Source of the DNA: an uncultured Ruminococcus sp.
GTDB taxonomy: Bacteria; Bacillota; Clostridia; Oscillospirales; Ruminococcaceae
Reading direction: 5' to 3'
DNA length: 51,652 nucleotides
Assembly (NCBI GenBank): GCA_934474025.1
Contig: CAKSMF010000010.1
Span: 1 to 51,652, forward strand
The notes under the pieces were generated by a model. The model saw nothing but the letters and a program-made list of their open reading frames with translations. It was not told the DNA's origin and made no database searches. Shown here one piece after another: positions 28,605 to 37,186 of the stretch; position 1 is the stretch's first letter, and every line of letters starts with the position of its first letter. A program made the position numbers and the translations under genes.

Positions 28605-29315
28605 ATGAAAATAAAGATCATAATTATTTTTATACTCTGTTTAGTTTTGGGACTTATTTATTTTGATACACATTATGCTATAGTTGACCATAAAATATAT
28701 AAAAATGATATTACATATTTAAATGTACTTTCATTGGATAATTATGAAATTAGAGAAATAAATAAATGTACTGAAATTGAGAAAATGATTTTATCAGAAG
28801 GTAATAAAAATTTAATCTCAAAATTTATAAATTTTCATAATCTTAATGATTTGTTCTTGTTATTTTGTGAAATAAGCAGTTCGGATTCTGAAAAAATTAG
28901 TACATTTGATAATTTGAAAAAGTTGGATATTTTCATAACTACTATTGATTTTAAGAGTTTTAGTAATGACACTATTTCTTTTATAACATTAGTTGAAAGT
29001 GAGATTAACAATTTAGAGTCATTATCAAAATGTAAATCACTAAAAAATTTAACTATAAATTCTTCAACAATATCTAATAACTGTATTATTTTAGAAAACA
29101 ATAAATATGTTATGAAAGATAGTTCAGTTTTTGCTTCTTTTGATTATATAGAAGAATTATGGATATCTGTAGATAAAATAGAAGATATATCAGGTATCCT
29201 TGAAATGGATTCCTTAAAGGAATTTAAAATTGATAAAGGAACTCTTTCGGAAGGGGATAAAAAATTATTAGAAGATAAAGGGATTTCTGTTATCTACTAT
29301 GATAAGAACGAATAA
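28605..29315 (+). CDS. small membrane-anchored LRR-like protein, copy 1
   Basis: 236 residues. N-terminal hydrophobic anchor IIIIFILCLVLGLIYF (about 4-19), then a repetitive Leu/Ile/Asn-rich body with degenerate leucine-rich-repeat spacing (NLESLSKCKSLKNLTINSS; YIEELWISVDKIEDISGI). It starts two bases after the stop of the giant gene, so it is cotranscribed and coupled. Copy 2 follows 28 bases downstream. Orientation is probably N-in with the domain outside. Function unknown; a partner, chaperone or immunity-like protein for the upstream secreted protein is possible. Confidence 0.75.
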   Translation: MKIKIIIIFILCLVLGLIYFDTHYAIVDHKIYKNDITYLNVLSLDNYEIREINKCTEIEKMILSEGNKNLISKFINFHNLNDLFLLFCEISSSDSEKISTFDNLKKLDIFITTIDFKSFSNDTISFITLVESEINNLESLSKCKSLKNLTINSSTISNNCIILENNKYVMKDSSVFASFDYIEELWISVDKIEDISGILEMDSLKEFKIDKGTLSEGDKKLLEDKGISVIYYDKNE

Positions 29316-29343
29316 TTAATTGATACGCATTGGAGCGTGAAAA

Positions 29344-30078
29344 ATGAATATAAAATCTAAGAAAAATATAATAATTTATATTATAGTCATAACTGTTTTT
29401 ATCTTGATTTTAGGAGTAGTCTATTTTATAACACATTATGCTTTAATTGATAATAAAATATATAAAAATGACATTAAATACTTACATGTATATTCATTAG
29501 ATGATTATGAAATTAAAGAAATAAATAAATGTACTAAAATTAAGGAAATATTTTTATCACGTGCTAGTGAAAATTCAGTTTCTAAACTTAGAAATTTTCA
29601 TAATCTTACTGATTTAACCGTAACACGTTCTATAATAAGTAGTTTAGATTCTGAAAAGATTAGTGCATTTCATAATTTAAAAAAGTTATATACTAATATG
29701 AATGTTATGGATTTAAAAGGATTTAACAGTAATACGATTTCTTATATAAGTCTAAGTTTTAGTGAAATTAAAAATTTAGAATCATTGTCAGAATGTCCAA
29801 TGCTAAAGCATTTAACTATATTCAATTCAATAATATCTGATAATTATATTGTTAAAGAAGATAATAAATATATTATAAAAGATAGTTCAATTTTTAAATC
29901 TTTTGATTATATAGAAGAATTATGGATATCTGTAGATAAAATAAAAGATATATCAGGTATTCTTGAAATGGATTCCTTAAAGGAATTTAAAGTTGATAAA
30001 GGAACTCTTTCAGAAGATGATAAAAAATTATTAGAAGATAAAGGGATTTCTGTTATCTACTATGATAAGAACGAATAA
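29344..30078 (+). CDS. small membrane-anchored LRR-like protein, copy 2
   Basis: 244 residues, clear tandem duplicate of the preceding gene: same anchor, the shared phrase KIYKNDI-Y-H/N-V, and a nearly identical C-terminal stretch (from YIEELWISVDKI to the end) at both protein and DNA level. The middle (about residues 60-170) has diverged, so one half is conserved and the other varied. GGAGCGTG site. The DNA after its stop again resembles the spacer before it, marking a lost third copy. Confidence 0.75.
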   Translation: MNIKSKKNIIIYIIVITVFILILGVVYFITHYALIDNKIYKNDIKYLHVYSLDDYEIKEINKCTKIKEIFLSRASENSVSKLRNFHNLTDLTVTRSIISSLDSEKISAFHNLKKLYTNMNVMDLKGFNSNTISYISLSFSEIKNLESLSECPMLKHLTIFNSIISDNYIVKEDNKYIIKDSSIFKSFDYIEELWISVDKIKDISGILEMDSLKEFKVDKGTLSEDDKKLLEDKGISVIYYDKNE

Positions 30079-30126
30079 TTCACTGATATACATTGGCAGG
30101 CAAAAAAATGAATACGAAATAAAATA
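30079..30126 (+). pseudogene. remnant of a third copy of the tandem gene
   Basis: The spacer after copy 2 repeats the pattern of the spacer after copy 1 (..TTGATACGCATTGG.. versus ..CTGATATACATTGG..) and leads into ATGAATACGAAATAA, i.e. the start codon and next codons of the family followed at once by a stop. No further coding similarity continues. Confidence 0.5.
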
Positions 30127-30260
30127 GAACTAATAGTCAATAGAATTAAACAATTTAATAAATTATTTATAATAAACAAATTAAAAAAATAACATGACTG
30201 GTTTAAATTAACAAAGAGGGCTTTGTGAAGTGAACCCCAAAGTTTAGACAAAATAAAATA

Positions 30261-31075
30261 TTAAATTGTTTGTGAATGAGTTCGATATTGTATCGGACTC
30301 ATTCCTTTTAGTTTCATAGAAATTCTTTCGTTGTTGTAATAATCGATATATCTTTTTAATTCATCAATGAAAGCGTTAACGCTTTCAAATTCCTCACCAT
30401 AAAACATCTCAACTTTTAATCTGCCAAAAAAGTTTTCCATAGCATCATTATCAATACAATTCCCTTTTCGTGACATACTTTGAACAATGTTGTGTTCTTG
30501 CAGTAATCTTTGATATTCCGAATGCTGATATTGCCAACCTTGGTCAGAATGAAATAAAGGCTTTGCATTTGCCATAGATTTGGACTTAACGAAATGGAAT
30601 ATGATATAATTTCACGATTGTATAAATCCATTACTGGAGATAAATATACTTTATCATCACATACCTTTAATTCAGTTACATCTGTTGTTAATTTCTCAAA
30701 TGGTTTTTCAGCCTTAAAATTCCTTTTTAACAGATTATCTGCAATCTTACCAACTTCACCTTTATATGAACAATATTTTTTGTTTTTTCGCTGTTTTCCT
30801 TTGATGTTAAGTTCATTCATAAGCTTTAATACCGTTTTATGGTTAATTGTATATCCTTTTTGCTTTAACACAAATAAAATTCTGCGATAACCATATCTAC
30901 CTTTGTTTTGATTAAAAATCTCAAGTATATCATTTTTTACTTCTTTGTATTTATCAATATTTTTTGTTTTTAGATAATAGTAAAAGGTACCTCTTGCAAG
31001 TCCTGATACTTTCAATAAATCTTTAAGCGGATACATCTGCCTTAATTCAGCGATAATTAATGCTTTTTGCCGTTC
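30261..31075 (-). pseudogene. IS3 orfB transposase (DDE integrase core), internal deletion
   Basis: HTH-like start (LRQMYPLKDLLKVSGLARGTFYYY), zinc-free rve core with first Asp in LTTDVTELKVCDDKVYLSPVMD, second Asp in PLFHSDQGWQY and catalytic Glu in NDAMENFFGRLK. Near 30580-30592 the frame changes and about 20-25 residues normally linking SISLSPN to KPLFHSDQ are missing, so it cannot be active. It is normally made as an OrfAB fusion by -1 frameshifting. Confidence 0.9.
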
Positions 31076-31437
31076 TTTCGCTCTTCCGCAAGAACTAAGG
31101 CACTCAGTTTTTTTAAGTAATCTATCTCCATTCTAAGACGTTGATTTTCTGCTATTAAATCTTCTTCCACTTTTTTATCAAATTTAGGAAAACGACCTTT
31201 TCTCGTTCCACTTGATTTACCAGCTCTGCCTCATCTCTCTTTCATCAGACCTTCGGCTTCTTCTTCTAAAAATATGCGTTCCCATTTTTTTAGAAATTCG
31301 AAACAGTTTTCTTTTAAGTGTGGAAAATACTTTCTCATTGTTTCACTATATCCTAAGTGATGTTCCCGCATATCTATTATAACAGATATTTTAATTTCTG
31401 GCGAGTACTTTTTGTTTTTTCTTCCTGTTTTGACCAT
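31057..31437 (-). pseudogene. IS3 orfA with an in-frame TGA
   Basis: 126 codons from MVKTGRKNKKYSPEI (GGAGGTG site before 31437). An HTH region ends in a leucine zipper (IAENQRLRMEIDYLKKLSALVL). Codon 69 is TGA (31231-31233) between MKER and GRAGKSSG, where Arg is expected. Confidence 0.85.
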
Positions 31438-31490
31438 AAAAATATGCACCTCCAAAAGTGTCCAACTTTTGGGGTGCATATCATTAAGCT

Positions 31491-31720
31491 CTCTTTTCTT
31501 TTTAAATTATTTATGTGTTTAGAAGCCTATTAATGTGATGAGATAAAAGATTATGACGGAATAATAAACACCCTTTTTGGAATGGTGTAATTTCGCACTT
31601 TTTTACCCGTAAGCCACCTGATGATACACTTGTGATACAGTTGTCTAAGTGGAATAAGTAATCAGTGGCTTGCAGGTAGTACAGTATATACAGCACAAGC
31701 AAAATATACAGCATAAACTA
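31491..31720. other. non-coding junction between IS and integrase element
   Basis: About 230 bases without a supported gene. It contains a bulged inverted repeat, AAGCCACCTGAT (31611-31622) with ATCAGTGGCTT (31661-31671), separated by about 38 bases. Being at the integrase end of the element, it may hold attachment-site or integrase-arm sequences; no tRNA end was found. Confidence 0.45.
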
Positions 31721-31763
31721 AAAATCGTCACAGTACATTTTATTGCACTGTGACGATTTTTCT
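31721..31763. terminator. strong terminator
   Basis: 14-bp stem AAAATCGTCACAGT (31721-31734) / ACTGTGACGATTTT (31747-31760) with A- and T-rich flanks. It ends the leftward operon that begins with the Xis-like gene. Confidence 0.85.
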
Positions 31764-31807
31764 ATATATATAAACAGGCTTTCTATTTTATCAGCCTTGT
31801 ACAAAGA

Positions 31808-32500
31808 TTAAATTTCATCTTCCTCATAATCAAACTCTCTGTCTGTCGAATAATAAGGTGTCAACTTATCAAAGTTATCCATCCATATAACAGAACCATT
31901 AAACTCATTGAAATAGTCCGTATGTTTTGCTCTGTTTACAGATGTAATTTCAAAATTACGCATTTCAAATGCTTCAAGGTAGTCAATGAAGTTCTCCTCG
32001 TTTACATAACCACCTATGATAAAATTCTTGTTGTGCTTTTCAAGCAATCTTACATACGGTTCCAGAATATTTAAACTTGGGAAACCAATCACAATATCTG
32101 CCGCATTTATCATTCTGATATGAGCTGCCTTATGGCTGTTGTCCTTGATTTTAAATGTTTCCCTATGATTTGAAAGGAAATGTTCCACAGCAATGGACAA
32201 GCAGTCAGTTTCTTCTGCAAGCTTTGACGGAACTTTGTCAATAACATACTTTTCTCCCTCAAGCAGATCAGTCCATTCCTCTGCATCTTCAGGAATTGGA
32301 AAGCTTGTAATGATCAGCTTTTTAATTCCTAAGTCATTGAAATTCTGAATCAGATATGATGTTATTGCATCAGGAAATCCATATCCGCTATCGATATGTA
32401 AACACACCACCCTTTCGTTCAGCTGCTCCTTGACTGTTTCAAGTCCTGCACTTACTTCTTCCATTTTCAATTCGGAAGACCAATTCTTTCTGTCTTTCAT
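31808..32500 (-). CDS. hypothetical accessory protein of the integrative element
   Basis: 230-residue acidic soluble protein, no signal peptide or membrane segment. Alternating beta and alpha pattern (VVCLHIDSGYGFPDAITSYLIQNF, KKLIITSFPIPED, AADIVIGFPSLNILEPYVRLLEKHNKNFIIGGYV) suggests a Rossmann-like alpha/beta fold. GAAGGAATAC ribosome site. It is last in an operon after the integrase and MobC-like genes. I do not recognise its family; a DNA-mobilisation accessory or cargo gene are both possible. Confidence 0.7.
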   Translation of the reverse strand: MKDRKNWSSELKMEEVSAGLETVKEQLNERVVCLHIDSGYGFPDAITSYLIQNFNDLGIKKLIITSFPIPEDAEEWTDLLEGEKYVIDKVPSKLAEETDCLSIAVEHFLSNHRETFKIKDNSHKAAHIRMINAADIVIGFPSLNILEPYVRLLEKHNKNFIIGGYVNEENFIDYLEAFEMRNFEITSVNRAKHTDYFNEFNGSVIWMDNFDKLTPYYSTDREFDYEEDEI

Positions 32501-32529
32501 ATGAGTATTCCTTCTGTAATTTAATATAT

Positions 32530-32871
32530 TTATTTATTATCATAATACCCATTTTCAAGATGTTCCGCATTGTCTCTGAATCCTTCTAAAAGCTTAACTA
32601 CCAGTTGCAATGTTTCATGCTGCTCATCGGTGTAGTTGCCGTTTTCTTTCAGTTCTTTTACTAAACCACAAAGCGTATTTTTCAATGCCTTGTAGGTTCT
32701 CGGACTTCCTTGCACAATAATTTCTTTTTTCAGCACACACGCAATTATGTAGTCCTGTTTTGTCAGTCCTGAAAGATAAACTTTATTATTCAGCATTTCA
32801 TTTTCCTCAGGTGACATTCTGAAACCTACCGTAACGCATCTCCATCTTCCATCAAATGTTTTTTCACTCAT
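32530..32871 (-). CDS. MobC-like relaxosome accessory protein
   Basis: 113 residues from MSEKTFDGRWRCVTVGFRMSPEENEML; the GAAAGGAATAAG site points to this ATG, which overlaps the integrase stop by eight bases. The pattern VTVGFRMSPEENEMLNNKVYLSGLTKQDYI is a ribbon-helix-helix of the plasmid-mobilisation MobC type; the C-terminus is helical. It likely binds the element's origin of transfer and lets it ride a helper conjugation system such as the ICE at the left of this window (inference). Confidence 0.65.
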   Translation of the reverse strand: MSEKTFDGRWRCVTVGFRMSPEENEMLNNKVYLSGLTKQDYIIACVLKKEIIVQGSPRTYKALKNTLCGLVKELKENGNYTDEQHETLQLVVKLLEGFRDNAEHLENGYYDNK

Positions 32872-33937
32872 CGAACTTATTCCTTTCAATCTCAAGTTTG
32901 TCTGCCATTTCTTTTTGTATTGTCGGAAATACGTGTGCATATTTGTATGTAATATCAATACTTTTATGCCCGACTCTTTCAGCAATATCTACGGCAGAAA
33001 AACCTTGATTTATTAGCAGCGATACATGAGAATGTCTCAGATCATGTATGCGGATTCTTTTAACACCAGCCGCTTTACTGCCTCTGTCCATTTCATGGTG
33101 AAGATAGCTTTTTGTAATTTCAAATATTCTATCATTCTCACCTATTCCATAAAGCTTGCTGATGTAGTCCTGCATTTCATCAGAGAGAAAAACAGGCATA
33201 ACAATTGTTCTGGTGCTTTTCTTAGTTTTAGGAGCTGTAATCACATCTTTTCTGTTGATACGCTGATAGGACTTACTGATTCTGACAGTATTTTTCTCAA
33301 AATTAAAATCAGACGGAGTAAGTGCAAGAAGCTCACCCATTCGTAAACCGCACCAATACAGCATTTCAAACGCATAAAATGATATTGGCTTGTCCATCAC
33401 TTCTTCAATAAATTTATGATATTCTTCCTGTGTCCAGAACTTCATTTCACCGGATCTCTTTTTACCCATAAGTTTTGTTTTGGTAACAGGGTTTTCTTTC
33501 AACTTATGATGTTTTACAGCATAATTAAAAATTGCAGAAAGCTGACTGTTTATTGATCTGAGGTAAGTATTAGAGTAGGGTTTACCCTTATCGTTGTGAT
33601 AGCTTCTCACTTTATTTTTCCATTTCTGTACATCATCAAGTGTAATACTGTCTAATGGCATATCTCCGAAATAGGGCAGAATCAAGGAATTTATAATTGC
33701 ATTCTTTGTTTGCCATGTGTTTTCTCTGATATCTAAACACATATCTTCACGATATATTTCTATGAAGCTTGCAAATTTCATGCTCAGGTCATTTGAGTCA
33801 CTCTTTATAAAATCATTTTCCCACGCAACAGCAGCTTTCTTTGTCTTAAAGCCTCTTTTCGTCTTTTTCTTATGTGTGATTTTAGAATAGCATGAAACAT
33901 AATATGTTCCACGCTGTTTATCCTTATAAACAGGCAT
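32864..33937 (-). CDS. tyrosine recombinase (integrase)
   Basis: 357 residues. N-terminal AP2-like arm-binding segment (MPVYKDKQRGTYYVSCYSKI), SAM-like core-binding domain (about 55-150), catalytic domain with Arg in WCGLRMGELLAL, HDLRHSHVSLLINQG (His and Arg), GH in ERVGHKSIDITYKYAHV, with the nucleophile Tyr in the last motif. Full length for the Tn916/phage integrase class. Its start abuts the Xis-like gene stop, the usual xis-int order. It defines an element distinct from the ICE at 1-3959. Confidence 0.95.
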   Translation of the reverse strand: MPVYKDKQRGTYYVSCYSKITHKKKTKRGFKTKKAAVAWENDFIKSDSNDLSMKFASFIEIYREDMCLDIRENTWQTKNAIINSLILPYFGDMPLDSITLDDVQKWKNKVRSYHNDKGKPYSNTYLRSINSQLSAIFNYAVKHHKLKENPVTKTKLMGKKRSGEMKFWTQEEYHKFIEEVMDKPISFYAFEMLYWCGLRMGELLALTPSDFNFEKNTVRISKSYQRINRKDVITAPKTKKSTRTIVMPVFLSDEMQDYISKLYGIGENDRIFEITKSYLHHEMDRGSKAAGVKRIRIHDLRHSHVSLLINQGFSAVDIAERVGHKSIDITYKYAHVFPTIQKEMADKLEIERNKFDE

Positions 33938-34132
33938 TTAAATCGCCTCCTTTCCATCGCTATAGCCGTAAATTTTTTCTTGCAGGTATTTCTTGCTGAC
34001 CTTTCCTGCAATAGTAATAAATCCCTTGGAGGCAAGCTCTTTATTCCATTCCTGCATCATTATGTAAGCCTGGCTTTTTGAAACACCAATCAAATCAGCT
34101 ACCTCCTGTGCTGTATAGAAAAATTTTGACAT
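33938..34132 (-). CDS. excisionase-like HTH protein
   Basis: 64 residues; MerR/excisionase-type helix-turn-helix FFYTAQEVADLIGVSKSQAYIMMQEWNKEL with a short wing (GKVSKKYLQEKIYG). It lies immediately upstream of the integrase, stop next to start, as expected for a Xis that directs excision. AGGAAG site. Confidence 0.8.
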   Translation of the reverse strand: MSKFFYTAQEVADLIGVSKSQAYIMMQEWNKELASKGFITIAGKVSKKYLQEKIYGYSDGKEAI

Positions 34133-34297
34133 ATATTAATCTTCCTTTCTGAACTTTATAGATAGAAAAGCCTTTGGTTATTATTCCTTGACTTTATTAG
34201 AACGCTTCTGCTGCGTTTTTTCGTGAACTGAAAATGAATTTTCCACTTGATTTCTTGTTATTTTATAGGCATTGCCTTATCCGTTGCCTTTGTTCGG

Positions 34298-35269
34298 TTA
34301 CTTTATTCCATTGGCACCACCACTCTTTTTTCTTTTTGTCGTTTGGTATCTTTGATGCTTGAACTTTTTCTTTTTAGGAGTTGCCATCACAATGGGATTC
34401 CATAATCTTTCCAATGTGCCATACAAATAGAAATTATTACCTATTTCTTTTACCTTTATATCTCCACTATCTACTAAATTAAGTATTTCTAAAATCACAT
34501 TGACTTCCTCTAATTTCCAAAATCTTAGATAAACATCACTTTTTAACCCCCTTGAATATATGAATGCCCTTTTATCTACATATTCATCAAAGTTCTTTTT
34601 TAAATTTCGAAAAAGGTAATTTACACCACCTTTAAAAGCTTCTTTATCTCTTTTATGCGAAATATAAACACCTCCAAGTCCCCAAATTTCTTTGATAAAT
34701 TTTTGTTGTGTATTGGCATCAAGATTACAAAGCATATGAAAATGCCAGTTTCTGTTTCTTTGTCTTGCATAAACAGTTACATGACGAAAATTGTCGTAGT
34801 GATCATTCATGCGTTTGATGAACTTTGAAAACTCTGCCTTTGCGGTTTTCAGATCTGTGAAATCTTTCTGAGGAAATTTGTTAGCATCAAATGTCAATGT
34901 GACAATCATTACATTATCCTCATTGAAATTATTGGTGCATAAAGCTTTAATTTTTCTACACGCTCTTTTATACTTGCGACTCTGATTCACATTAAAGTAT
35001 TCGCTTCTCATTCCGTTAGCAGATTTTGCTTTCTTCTTGCTTTTGAACTGTTTATCAGTATCTACAGGTATGCATTCGGCATATTTAAATACATTTTCTA
35101 AAGCCTCTGTTATTTCTAACTCTTGCTTCTTGATTGGAATAAGATTGCCAAACTGATCCACTGTGTAGTCCCATTCTATCTCTTCCTGATGATCGACTTC
35201 ATATAAAAGTATTCTTTTTCTTCCAACGATAAATGCCAATGGTGGTGTATTTTTAAAATCAACTTCCAT
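34298..35269 (-). CDS. HUH-type rolling-circle replication initiator / relaxase-like protein
   Basis: 323 residues. A motif-1 hydrophobic strand NVMIVTLTF (about 115-123), HUH motif WHFHMLCNL (about 180-188) and a conserved KGGVNYLFRNLKK segment with Tyr as probable nucleophile (about 220-232) identify a single-strand endonuclease of the Rep type. Very basic C-terminus (PKKKKFKHQRYQTTKRKK). AGGAGT site. Upstream (35270 onward) are palindromes and 21-bp-spaced repeats fitting a replication or transfer origin. The element probably replicates after excision. Confidence 0.8.
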   Translation of the reverse strand: MEVDFKNTPPLAFIVGRKRILLYEVDHQEEIEWDYTVDQFGNLIPIKKQELEITEALENVFKYAECIPVDTDKQFKSKKKAKSANGMRSEYFNVNQSRKYKRACRKIKALCTNNFNEDNVMIVTLTFDANKFPQKDFTDLKTAKAEFSKFIKRMNDHYDNFRHVTVYARQRNRNWHFHMLCNLDANTQQKFIKEIWGLGGVYISHKRDKEAFKGGVNYLFRNLKKNFDEYVDKRAFIYSRGLKSDVYLRFWKLEEVNVILEILNLVDSGDIKVKEIGNNFYLYGTLERLWNPIVMATPKKKKFKHQRYQTTKRKKSGGANGIK

Positions 35270-36240
35270 TTTTTACTCCTTTATTCTGACTTTTTAAATG
35301 AACCTATGTATCTTAAAAAATTTAAGTACGCCTTATAATATACTAACGCTCTATAAACAGTACTCTCACATTTTTTTGTGACGTAGTATCTTGATAGGCA
35401 ACGTCCTTCAACAAAACAGTAACGTCCTACTGATTTTTGGAAAAATCAGTAAATATAAGCAGGTAAAGAAAGTGAGTTCATATAAAGATTCTGCTTTTTG
35501 CACAAACAACAAGCTCTAAAGCAATCAATATTAGTGCACAATAACAAACTATACAGCTATTCTCAAATCAAACTTTATTTACAATGAATAAAAAATAAGC
35601 ACAGCCAGAATAAAACTGACTGTGCTTATTTTGCTTGCAGATATTTTATATATTTCATTGTTGTTTGGAGTGCCTTTCTATTTTATAATTCAAGAATGTA
35701 TGAAACAGGCGGTAAATTCTTTAAAAGCTCAGAGCAAAAATAGCTTTTTTAATCTCTTATAGGAATCTTTTCTCAAAAAAATCATGACTTTAAACCACAT
35801 ATTTTTCTATTCTCCAATAATGCCCCTTAAAAAATCATATGACTGAATCGAAATATTTCAAAGATGATTCAATTCTAAAATACTCGTTAGGTTTTTTTCA
35901 CACTTTTTATTTCTTATCTTTTGCTGGTGGATTTTACCCCACTGCTACTATATTTTTTCATTCCATGACCCCCGAATTTGAAAATTCCATAGAATTTTAC
36001 TTATATGACCTACAGGTAAATGTACTTTAAATAATTTCTATAATACTTGCTCTACTATGAATATTAAAACTTTCCCAAAGCACAAGCTTACTTTAAGTCT
36101 TGCACTGTGATATTCGGATCGAAGAATAAGTCGCTGATGAAGAATGCTCTGATGTTGGACATGATGATGTCTCATAATCGTGATGTATTATAATTTAAAA
36201 TTATGTTATATAGTTACTTCATTATGCTTATATTTAGCAG
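35270..36240. other. non-coding region with probable origin of the small element
   Basis: About 970 bases. It holds the Rep promoter region; direct repeats AACGTCCT at 35400-35407 and 35421-35428 (21 bp apart); a perfect palindrome ACTGATTTTT-GG-AAAAATCAGT (35429-35450); a terminator at 35592-35632 (AAATAAGCACAG / CTGTGCTTATTT); and the adhesin-gene 3' remnant at 36095-36146. No convincing gene; a 63-codon plus-strand frame near 35839 lacks a ribosome site. Confidence 0.6.
36095..36146 (-). repeat. remnant copy of the adhesin gene 3' end
   Basis: 52 bases match 37869-37920 with two mismatches. Read on the minus strand, it and adjoining sequence encode MSNIRAFFISDLFFDPN then ITVQDLK and a stop, against MPDLRSFFISDLFFAPN then ITVQDLK in the full gene. 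It is therefore the tail of a second, otherwise lost homologue. Confidence 0.85.
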
Positions 36241-36241
36241 A

Positions 36242-37183
36242 TCAATGACCCAACTTTTGTATCCTATTAAATGTACTTTCAAGCCAAGACTCTACCAACA
36301 TATAAGATTTATGAAAATCTTCTCTGTTAATGATACACATGTACCTAAGCGTAATGATTTGTACATAAAATCTCTTATAAGCAAAATCAAGATCAACTAA
36401 GTCTTTATCATTAAAACACATGTTATATGCATACTTAAACACTTGTGCATTAGAAACATGCTCCCTAAAATATCTTACACGCTTTGCAAAAATATGATTG
36501 ATTCGTAAGTCCGAAAACATCTCATAATAATTTGTTCTATAACATCTATCAGGTCTTTCAATCATAAACAAAGATGCAGGGAACTTAAACACTCGCTCCC
36601 TTAAAAATTCCTCTCTATGCTCTACACTTACATATGACTTTATTACTCTGTCAACATTTGGAAATAAGCTTGCACCATTATCATAAATAGGTGCAATTTT
36701 GTAACTTCTGCCATTTGAAAGATATCCCCAATTACCCCAATGCCTATCTCTATTTGCTAATATAGCATCACATATGAACATGTTCCAAAATTGATTTAAA
36801 GCTACTGACTTGTCCTCTGGTGTCATTTTTAAATGTTTTTCAATTAAATATGTGATATCCTTATAAGTATAGTGCTTAACTGATATATCGGTATCCTCAC
36901 TACTCTGTTTTGTATCTTTATAAGAATGTAAAGTCAAATTAGAATTAGATGTAAAATCTTTTATGACATTAACAAGCATATTATTATACTCCCCTAATGC
37001 TACCATATGACAGGATACACCTAAAATTCTTATAAATTTACTAGCAAGATATTCTGTGTAAACTGATAAAGCCTCTTTTGGTAATTTTACAATATAGTCT
37101 ATATTTTCAACTGTAATACCAAATTTTAAGGTGTTCCCATTATAACTTTTACCATTTCTCATATTATCATTTACTATAACCAT
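36242..37183 (-). CDS. HipA-like serine/threonine kinase domain protein
   Basis: 313 residues. Catalytic core of the HipA/PI3K-like class: nucleotide strand DYIVKLPKEALSVYTEYLASKF, catalytic loop DAILANRDRHWGNWG (about 140-154, N-x-D-x-H-x-x-N pattern), and metal-binding YKIAPIYDNGASLFP (about 160-174). C-terminal helices follow. AGAGGGCT site. Four bases separate it from an upstream small gene resembling the split N-terminal partner of HipA-type modules. HipA kinases are toxins phosphorylating glutamyl-tRNA synthetase or related targets; the partner here lacks a typical HipB HTH, so a toxin role is inferred, and other signalling roles are possible. Confidence 0.7.
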   Translation of the reverse strand: MVIVNDNMRNGKSYNGNTLKFGITVENIDYIVKLPKEALSVYTEYLASKFIRILGVSCHMVALGEYNNMLVNVIKDFTSNSNLTLHSYKDTKQSSEDTDISVKHYTYKDITYLIEKHLKMTPEDKSVALNQFWNMFICDAILANRDRHWGNWGYLSNGRSYKIAPIYDNGASLFPNVDRVIKSYVSVEHREEFLRERVFKFPASLFMIERPDRCYRTNYYEMFSDLRINHIFAKRVRYFREHVSNAQVFKYAYNMCFNDKDLVDLDFAYKRFYVQIITLRYMCIINREDFHKSYMLVESWLESTFNRIQKLGH

Positions 37184-37186
37184 ATT

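Larger units (their letters stand above)
30231..31478 (-). mobile_element. IS3-family (IS150-like) insertion sequence, decayed
   Basis: Terminal inverted repeats TGAACCCCAAAGTTTAGACA (30231-30250) and, read inward on the minus strand, TGCACCCCAAAAGTTGGACA (31459-31478) match at 16 of 20 positions. Between them are orfA and orfB transcribed leftward. No target duplication is evident (AAG on the left, TAT on the right), so the ends may have been involved in rearrangement. Confidence 0.9.

Noticed and set aside
35839..36030. A 63-codon plus-strand frame in the origin-like region.
   Set aside because: No ribosome site, no homology pattern, and it lies in a mostly stop-rich non-coding region.
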